5,921 nt of DNA from Candidatus Izemoplasmatales bacterium (GTDB taxonomy: Bacteria; Bacillota_I; Bacilli_A; Izemoplasmatales; Hujiaoplasmataceae). A program made the translations under genes and the position numbers. This document shows, in pieces, positions 1-4,281 of this stretch (its first letter is position 1; the number at the start of each line of letters is the position of its first letter). A model generated the notes under the pieces. It was not told the origin of the DNA. It saw only the letters and a list, made by a program, of their open reading frames with translations, and ran no database searches. The stretch lies in NCBI GenBank assembly GCA_028694875.1, contig JAQVKB010000078.1, forward strand, positions 1-5,921, written 5' to 3'.

Positions 1-1
1 C

Positions 2-592
2 GATCTGATTCATTACGCGATTGATCTTTTGAATAAAAATCGCTTTACTGTCGACGATTTGGCAAAAAAACTCGGACATGTCGTAGGCATTATCGGACTT
101 GGCAATGTCAGCGTCGATTTGTCGAGAAGATTGATTCGTGCAGGGAAAGAAGTCCACATCATTTACCGTCGTACCTTGGCAGAGTCGCCAGCTTCGCGAC
201 GAGAGATCATGGAAGCCGTTCATGAAGGCGTCGCCATTCATGAACTTTTTGGACCGATTGCTTTTCGAAGAAAAGAAACCAAACGGATGCTCGATTGTCA
301 GCGCACTTGTGTCATTCGTGACGCTGAAACAGGGAGAAATCGCGTGGAAGCCCTCGAAGGCGAAAACGTGGCCTTTGAACTGGATGATTTGGTTTTTGCG
401 ACAGGACAAATTTCATCGGGTGAAGTTTTTGACGGCTCTTCGATCAAACTTTTCCGTGGGGAGAAAGACTACTTAACAAGCTACCCTCATGTTTTTGTCG
501 GTGGTGATTTTGTGAACAAGGAGAAACGGATTGTCGATGCGATGGTTTCTGGTCAAACCGTGGCGACACTCATCCGAAACCGAATCGTATGA
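2..592 (+). CDS. GltD-like NAD(P)H/FAD-dependent oxidoreductase, C-terminal part (5' end outside window)
   Basis: Seen: the frame is open from base 2 with no stop upstream, so the TTG at 29 is not a convincing start and the gene begins outside the window. Bases 86-118 encode a dinucleotide-binding turn (GIIGLGNVSVD, a GxGNxxxD form), followed by an IIYRR stretch; arginines there usually favour NADPH over NADH. An FATGQ motif follows near base 397, and the GGD at 500-508 in VFVGGDF is the usual FAD-contacting motif of this fold. Known: this order (NAD(P) domain inserted into an FAD domain, YRR, ATG, GGD) is that of the glutamate synthase small subunit GltD and related two-dinucleotide-binding flavoproteins, which pass electrons from NADPH to a partner. 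Inference: a soluble GltD-like reductase. The substrate and partner cannot be told because the N-terminal half, where Fe-S cysteines would lie, is missing. A thioredoxin- or ferredoxin-reductase-like enzyme is the alternative. The stop overlaps the next start (ATGA). Confidence 0.75.
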   Translation, partial: DLIHYAIDLLNKNRFTVDDLAKKLGHVVGIIGLGNVSVDLSRRLIRAGKEVHIIYRRTLAESPASRREIMEAVHEGVAIHELFGPIAFRRKETKRMLDCQRTCVIRDAETGRNRVEALEGENVAFELDDLVFATGQISSGEVFDGSSIKLFRGEKDYLTSYPHVFVGGDFVNKEKRIVDAMVSGQTVATLIRNRIV

Positions 593-1239
593 TTTTTACA
601 AAACGAAAAACGTTGTTCTTTGTGTTGGGACTCACGCTTCTTGGCGTTTGTGTCACCTTGATTCAGTTAACCGATCTTGGGATGAGCGCTTGGGACGCGG
701 TGAACCGAAACCTCTATGAAGGGCTTCATCTTCCTTATAGCGTCCTCAATCCAGGAGTAGCCTTGATTCTCATTAGCGTCGCTTATTTGTTACAGAAAAA
801 ACGCTTTTCACTCTGGTTTTTCTTTCCGCTCTTGATTAGTTTCTACGTTGGATTGGTAATTGATTTGTTGCTACTGGTCGTGCCTTCCATGGTGGGAGTT
901 GGTCTGGTATGGAATTTGCTCTATTTGGCGATGGCCATCGTCATTTGTGCCATCGGTCTCAATTTCATTTTGTATTGCGAATATCCTTTACCCGCTCTTG
1001 ATGAACTGTGCAATGGTATTGCCAAGTCCCTTCATACCACCTTTGGAAAAGGCAAACTCATCGGCGAAGTGATTGCAATTGTGCTCTCGGTTCTTCTTGG
1101 TTTCTTGTTTAACTTTCAAGATCAATGGTTCTTCATAGGACCCACAACATTAATCTTCGGCTTGTTAATTGGATTTGTCGTCGATGGCTTTCAAAAAACC
1201 ATTTTCGGGTTTTTGGATCGGACACTACATGAAGATTGA
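589..1239 (+). CDS. YczE/YitT-like multi-pass membrane protein
   Basis: A 216-residue, very hydrophobic protein. Membrane-spanning candidates are at about residues 8-28, 51-69, 73-98, 106-130, 157-176 and 180-200, with basic residues at the N-terminus (KRK). The stretch after the first segment, DLGMSAWDAV (about 29-38), resembles the DLG-x-(S/A)-x-WD signature that follows the first helix in YczE-type proteins, and a GKGKLIGE stretch precedes the fifth segment. Length fits that family (about 200-220). The ATG overlaps the stop of the oxidoreductase gene as ATGA and has only a weak Shine-Dalgarno site, which suggests translational coupling. Known: YczE-family proteins are inner-membrane proteins without an established transport substrate; the Bacillus member lies near the surfactin genes. 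Inference: an integral membrane protein co-expressed with its neighbours. I cannot assign a substrate. The family call is by pattern memory, not alignment. Confidence 0.72.
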   Translation: MIFTKRKTLFFVLGLTLLGVCVTLIQLTDLGMSAWDAVNRNLYEGLHLPYSVLNPGVALILISVAYLLQKKRFSLWFFFPLLISFYVGLVIDLLLLVVPSMVGVGLVWNLLYLAMAIVICAIGLNFILYCEYPLPALDELCNGIAKSLHTTFGKGKLIGEVIAIVLSVLLGFLFNFQDQWFFIGPTTLIFGLLIGFVVDGFQKTIFGFLDRTLHED

Positions 1240-1714
1240 GTTATTTGCGGATGGGATGAACCGCAAAGATATCGTCAAAGACCCATGGCGAAAAGCATCC
1301 CGAGCCATCATCATGAGAGAGGGCCTACTTTTGGTACTATATGTACCCAAACTCGATGTATTTTTGTTTCCGGGTGGAGGCAGAGAACTCGGTGAAAGTG
1401 CACTTGATTGTGTTCTCCGTGAAGTATTGGAAGAAACGGGTTATCCCATTATGAACGTCAAGGAAGGCGCAACTGTGGTGGAGTATTTTCATGATTCCAC
1501 TTGGGAAAACACCTATTTCCTTGCGAACCTCGCAAGCGATCAGCCTCAAGCAGTCAATTGGACGGAAGAAGAAAAGGCCTATGGAATGGAAATCAAGTGG
1601 ATGGATCCACAAGATTTTCTTTCCATCCTCGATGAGTATGATTCGAAAAACCCTTATGGTCAAGCGATTCATCAACGTGAATTTCTTGGCATGGTCAACA
1701 GTTTTGGACAATAA
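1229..1714 (+). CDS. Nudix hydrolase
   Basis: A 161-residue protein with a complete Nudix box, G50-x5-E56-x7-R64-E65-V-L-E68-E69-x-G71-Y72. The REVLEE glutamates bind the divalent metal used to cleave a nucleoside diphosphate linked to another group. The motif is preceded by FLFPGGG, the usual strand and turn of the fold, and the length is typical of a single-domain Nudix enzyme. The ATG at 1229 was chosen because it gives a normal N-terminus and a short 11-base overlap with the membrane-protein gene. A TTG at 1169 in the same frame would add 20 residues and overlap by 71 bases, with no better ribosome site. Translation is probably coupled to the upstream gene. The box defines chemistry, not substrate: a housecleaning enzyme for oxidised nucleotides, ADP-ribose, a dinucleoside polyphosphate or an RNA-cap-like end are all open. 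It is the last gene of the operon, directly before a hairpin terminator. Confidence 0.9.
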   Translation: MKIELFADGMNRKDIVKDPWRKASRAIIMREGLLLVLYVPKLDVFLFPGGGRELGESALDCVLREVLEETGYPIMNVKEGATVVEYFHDSTWENTYFLANLASDQPQAVNWTEEEKAYGMEIKWMDPQDFLSILDEYDSKNPYGQAIHQREFLGMVNSFGQ

Positions 1715-1747
1715 AAAAATCGCCTTTGATGAGGCGATTTCTTTTTA
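1715..1747. terminator. Rho-independent terminator, probably bidirectional
   Basis: A perfect 9-base-pair stem (AAATCGCCT at 1717-1725, AGGCGATTT at 1732-1740) encloses a 6-base loop. It is followed by CTTTTT on the plus strand and preceded by a run of seven A, which gives a T-run on the minus strand. It lies 2 bases after the Nudix stop. On the minus strand it directly follows the stop codon of the candidate small peptide, so it can end transcription from both sides. Confidence 0.9.
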
Positions 1748-1838
1748 AATTGTGAGTAAAACAATCCAGAGGACGGCAGACACCAACAAGATGGCCGCGA
1801 AAAGAAGATAAAGGCGTGTCAATAATTTGGATGGCATC
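1745..1838 (-). CDS. Candidate ~30-residue single-span membrane peptide gene, interrupted by a 1-base frameshift
   Basis: Read on the minus strand, AAGGAGG (1852-1846) stands 7 bases before an ATG at 1838 that begins MPSKLLTRLYLLF. After codon 13 (TTT, 1802-1800) this frame turns polar (RGHLVGVCRPLD) and stays open through the terminator to 1695, which is unlikely for a gene. Skipping one base at 1799 moves reading into a frame coding AAILLVSAVLWIVLLTI and a TAA at 1747-1745. The joined product would be 30 residues: a short basic N-terminus and one continuous hydrophobic helix. A near-consensus promoter upstream and a terminator right after the TAA frame it as a transcription unit. The break is at a run of five T (plus-strand A at 1800-1804). 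It could be a decayed gene, a +1 slip at TTT-C (the same phenylalanine tRNA would pair with TTC), or a base-call error in the run. I recognise no family. As written, the full peptide is not encoded in one frame. Confidence 0.42.
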
Positions 1839-1867
1839 TTACATCCTCCTTCTGAAAAAGATACTTC

Positions 1868-1896
1868 ATTCTACTTCAATGTAGAACCAAATACAA
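1868..1896 (-). promoter_or_regulatory. Promoter for the minus-strand small peptide gene
   Basis: On the minus strand, TTGTAT (1896-1891) and TAGAAT (1873-1868) are separated by exactly 17 bases. The -10 box matches TATAAT at 5 of 6 positions; the -35 box matches only the TTG part. Transcription would start near 1861, giving a leader of about 22 bases that holds the strong Shine-Dalgarno site. It diverges from the promoter of the DUF2779 gene. Confidence 0.5.
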
Positions 1897-1987
1897 TTCG
1901 TTTCGGGAGAGATTAAGAAAGTTGTAAGAAAGCGAAGAAAAAACGCACTCGCATCATTAGAAATGGCACGCAAGAAACCCCTCATTA

Positions 1988-1996
1988 TGATATAAT
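1988..1996 (+). promoter_or_regulatory. Extended -10 promoter for the DUF2779 gene
   Basis: TGATATAAT is a perfect -10 box (1991-1996) with the upstream TG of extended -10 promoters. No good -35 box lies at the right distance (1968-1973 reads ACGCAA), so the TG probably compensates. Transcription would start near 2003, leaving a leader of about 20 bases that contains the GAGGGGG ribosome site at 2012-2018, 5 bases before the ATG. Confidence 0.65.
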
Positions 1997-2023
1997 GAAG
2001 ATAGAGACAACGAGGGGGAACGT

Positions 2024-3760
2024 ATGTTAGTTCGAAGCGTTGATTTGCTGAACCATCTGCGATGCAGAAGGTACAGTGCGCTTGCTCGTGGCGAGCGAGA
2101 ACTCAAAAACAATCCTACCATGCGACTGGAGTGCTCCACCTTTGCGGAGGCCGGTCAAGAAGCCAACGGGGCGAACCCTTATGCTTCGAAGCTTTTCGAT
2201 TACGACCATTTGCGTCGTTTATTTGCGCAAACACGGTTGGGTTGGGATAACACTCCCAAAGAATGTCCCGTTCGTTTCGAAAGAAACTTCGAAGATCTCA
2301 CCTTGGTCGGGGAAACGGACTTTACAATTCCCTTTGAAAATGAAACGTTCTTGATTCGTACGTCGTTATCGAGTGCATCCGCGTTTTTACGGATGAATTA
2401 TACCTTCAACAAGCGGAAATTGTCCTTATTTGACACTGATGGGTTTGGCATATATCGGCCAAGACGTCAACATGTCGTCGAGGGCGATAAAACCAATTAT
2501 TATGAAAAACTCCAACATGTGTTATCAAGGCACGATGATACGGGAAGGATCGTTTATGATCTTGCCTTCACCGAATTTGTGTTGTCACAGTCTCAAAAAG
2601 AGGGAGAGCGTCGATATCTCTTAGCGATGCTGAACCCTACTTATCGTTTGAAAATGGCATTTGACAAACCTCAATATGATGAGGATTTGTTCTTGATTTT
2701 TGATATGACGGATTTGGTGGATTCCCTACAAGACAAAATCAAGATTGATTTGTATCGGATGAAAACGTTGCTTGATTTGTCGGATGAATCTCCTTGTCCT
2801 CTTGTCAAAAACGAGTGCCTCAAAGACCAACCTTTTGAATGCCGATTCACCCATGTCTGTTTTGATCATATTCCAAAGAAAAATTCCATCCTTGCTTATT
2901 TCTCTTCGCATCTGGGATTTCGCGAAGGCCCGCATAAAAATGACCCGATTCACGATCCTTATGAGCTTTTTGAACAAGGCATGGTTCATATGCTTGATGT
3001 CCCCATTTCATGGCTTCATCGGGAAAAGAATTTGATGCAGCGATATTGTGTTGAAAATGATTTTGTCTACATCAACAAAAAGAAAATCAGGGACTACATG
3101 CAAAAGCTTTCTTGGCCACTATGTTTCCTCGATTTCGAAGCGGCCCCACGACCGATTCCTGCGTTTGAAGGAGAGCGTCCGTACGAGCAATCGTTATTTC
3201 AGTATTCGATTCATATCCAACTTCATGAAAATGAAGAAACACTCTTGCACAAGGAGTTTCTTGGGGAGCCTGAAGAAGACGCGAGAAAGCGGCTTTACGA
3301 ACAACTCATGCAAGATATCCCGCCCACGGGTTCGATTGTGGTATACAACCAAACCTTCGAAGAATCACGTCTTCGCGCCTTGGCCTCTTGGAATCCTGCA
3401 TGGAAGGATCAAGTCGACCAATGGATTTCGCGGATGTTTGATATGTTGAAAATGCTACGCAACGATCAAGACTATTTCTTGTCCAAAGGATACTCTCAAG
3501 ACGAAGCCGATACCTACAATTTTTATCATCCGAAACAATCAGGATCGTATTCAATCAAAACGATTCTCAAAGTCTTAACCAAACAAAGCTATGACCGATT
3601 GGATATCAAAGACGGCGTGATGGCGTATGAGAGTTATTTGGCACTTCCAAGCATGCCACCCAAAAAGCGCGCCGCCGCCCGAAAAGCACTCTTGGCATAC
3701 TGTATGCAAGACACGATGTCGATGGTGAGTGTTCTCGCGGAAATTCGCAAACTACTCTAA
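2024..3760 (+). CDS. DUF2779 protein: Cas4/RecB-like N-terminal half plus DEDDy-exonuclease-like C-terminal half
   Basis: 578 residues. Seen: the N-terminus (LLNHLRCRRY, C14) has the LxCxR pattern that opens Cas4/RecB-type nuclease domains, and C265-x7-C273-x5-C279 closes the domain, so four cysteines could hold an Fe-S cluster as in Cas4 and AddB; C258 is an extra one. The part that should carry the PD-(D/E)XK core (GETD at 97-100, then FLIRTSLSS at 109-117) lacks the expected E-x-K. From about residue 362 comes the DUF2779 domain: FLDFE (D370, E372), VVYN-x2-FE (N442, F445, E446), a YHP-x5-SYSIK block (501-512) and YCMQD (Y559, D563). These match DxE, Nx2F(D/E) and Yx3D of DEDDy 3'-5' exonucleases. 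Known: DUF2779 is a family of unknown function. Inference: a nucleic-acid exonuclease or processing enzyme in which the C-terminal half is the active part. The start at 2024 has a GAGGGGG site 5 bases upstream. No terminator follows; the rpsO promoter begins 10 bases after the stop. Confidence 0.85.
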   Translation: MLVRSVDLLNHLRCRRYSALARGERELKNNPTMRLECSTFAEAGQEANGANPYASKLFDYDHLRRLFAQTRLGWDNTPKECPVRFERNFEDLTLVGETDFTIPFENETFLIRTSLSSASAFLRMNYTFNKRKLSLFDTDGFGIYRPRRQHVVEGDKTNYYEKLQHVLSRHDDTGRIVYDLAFTEFVLSQSQKEGERRYLLAMLNPTYRLKMAFDKPQYDEDLFLIFDMTDLVDSLQDKIKIDLYRMKTLLDLSDESPCPLVKNECLKDQPFECRFTHVCFDHIPKKNSILAYFSSHLGFREGPHKNDPIHDPYELFEQGMVHMLDVPISWLHREKNLMQRYCVENDFVYINKKKIRDYMQKLSWPLCFLDFEAAPRPIPAFEGERPYEQSLFQYSIHIQLHENEETLLHKEFLGEPEEDARKRLYEQLMQDIPPTGSIVVYNQTFEESRLRALASWNPAWKDQVDQWISRMFDMLKMLRNDQDYFLSKGYSQDEADTYNFYHPKQSGSYSIKTILKVLTKQSYDRLDIKDGVMAYESYLALPSMPPKKRAAARKALLAYCMQDTMSMVSVLAEIRKLL

Positions 3761-3770
3761 GAAGTTTTCC

Positions 3771-3799
3771 TTGCCACACCGATTGTATTATGATATAAT
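3771..3799 (+). promoter_or_regulatory. Promoter of rpsO
   Basis: TTGCCA (3771-3776) and TATAAT (3794-3799) with a 17-base spacer and an upstream TG (3791-3792). This is the best sigma-A-type promoter in the window, as expected for a ribosomal protein gene. Transcription would start near 3806, leaving an 80-base leader. Confidence 0.85.
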
Positions 3800-3805
3800 A
3801 CCACT

Positions 3806-3885
3806 TGCGCCCATCTCTGAAATTTGCGACACTCCGACGCTTTTTCCGGAATTGGGTAAGTCAATTTACAAAAGGAGGAAATACC
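3806..3885 (+). promoter_or_regulatory. rpsO leader, possible S15 autoregulatory region
   Basis: About 80 untranslated bases lie between the predicted transcription start and the rpsO ATG, long for this window. Short pairings are possible: CCCA (3810-3813) with TGGG (3853-3856) enclosing a TCCG/CGGA hairpin, and GTAA/TTAC just before the AAAGGAGGAAAT ribosome site. Known: S15 represses its own mRNA in several bacteria through leader structures that differ between lineages. That this leader does so is inference; I did not match it to a described S15 motif. Confidence 0.3.
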
Positions 3886-4155
3886 ATGGCACTCACGAAA
3901 GAGAGAACCAAGGAAATCGTCAAAGAATTCGGTTTCAAAGAAGGAGACACAGGATCTCCTGAGATTCAAATTGCGCTTCTTACCGAAGAGATCAATTTGC
4001 TCAATGAGCATCTCAAGGTCCACAAGCACGATTTCCATTCCCGTCGCGGTCTCTTGATGAAGGTCGGCAAGCGCAGAAGCATGCTGAAGTACCTTCAAAA
4101 CGTTTCTTATGAACGTTACCAAGCCGTGATTCAAAAACTCGGACTACGCCGATAG
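3886..4155 (+). CDS. rpsO: 30S ribosomal protein S15
   Basis: 89 residues, the normal length of bacterial S15. Recognisable conserved stretches run through the whole protein: the GDTGSPE turn (about 21-27) followed by the QIALLTEEINLLNEHLK helix, the HKHDFHSRRGLL block (about 46-57) that contacts 16S rRNA, and VGKRRSMLKYL (about 60-70), ending in LGLRR. S15 binds the central domain of 16S rRNA at a three-way junction early in 30S assembly and forms a bridge to the 50S subunit. The ATG at 3886 follows AAAGGAGG by a suitable distance. The frame is open 27 codons further upstream to a TTG at 3805, but that would sit at the transcript's 5' end and add a tail not found in S15. Upstream of pnp, as in many bacteria. 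Confidence 0.98.
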   Translation: MALTKERTKEIVKEFGFKEGDTGSPEIQIALLTEEINLLNEHLKVHKHDFHSRRGLLMKVGKRRSMLKYLQNVSYERYQAVIQKLGLRR

Positions 4156-4160
4156 AAACG

Positions 4161-4190
4161 AAGCACCCAAGTTTGGGTGCTTATTTCTTG
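4161..4190 (+). terminator. Rho-independent terminator after rpsO
   Basis: A perfect 9-base-pair stem (AAGCACCCA at 4161-4169, TGGGTGCTT at 4174-4182) with loop AGTT, followed by a T-rich tail (ATTTCTTG). It starts 6 bases after the rpsO stop and separates rpsO from pnp, which has its own promoter. Some read-through into pnp is possible because the T-tract is interrupted. Confidence 0.87.
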
Positions 4191-4202
4191 TCACGCGCGT
4201 GA
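4191..4202. repeat. Perfect 12-base palindrome between the rpsO terminator and the pnp promoter
   Basis: TCACGCGCGTGA reads the same on both strands and is followed by seven A. It lies about 30 bases upstream of the pnp -10 box, where an operator or activator site could sit. As RNA it would form only a short stem without a proper loop, so a DNA-binding site is the more natural reading. It could also be chance; no second copy was noticed in the window. Confidence 0.4.
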
Positions 4203-4229
4203 AAAAAACATCAAATCAAACTCGGGTTG

Positions 4230-4238
4230 TGGTATAAT
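4230..4238 (+). promoter_or_regulatory. Extended -10 promoter of pnp
   Basis: TGGTATAAT is a perfect -10 box (4233-4238) with the upstream TG. The -35 region (4210-4215, ATCAAA) does not resemble TTGACA. Transcription would start near 4245, about 37 bases before the pnp ATG. The ribosome site AGAAGGAG (4266-4273) is 8 bases from the start. Confidence 0.7.
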
Positions 4239-4281
4239 AAGCACGAATGAATCCACGAACTCGTGAGAAGGAGTTATCATA

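Noticed and set aside
29..31. TTG as the start codon of the first gene
   Set aside because: The frame remains open to the window edge with sensible residues, and the protein would lack its FAD-binding N-terminal half, so the gene is simply cut by the window.
1169..1228. Longer N-terminus for the Nudix hydrolase from a TTG
   Set aside because: It would overlap the membrane-protein gene by 71 bases without a better ribosome site; ATG at 1229 is the ordinary choice.
1337..1711. 124-codon minus-strand frame antisense to the Nudix gene
   Set aside because: Overlaps the complete Nudix box coding region and lacks a ribosome site; the plus-strand gene explains the sequence.
1695..1838. Uninterrupted 47-codon minus-strand frame from the same ATG as the small peptide
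   Set aside because: Its second half is polar, reads through the terminator hairpin and ends inside the Nudix gene; the hydrophobic frame ending right before the terminator is the more sensible product.
2024..3760. DUF2779 protein as a CRISPR-associated Cas4
   Set aside because: No repeats, spacers or other cas genes are in the window, and the protein has the large C-terminal DUF2779 domain that Cas4 lacks; the likeness is only to the nuclease fold and its cysteines.
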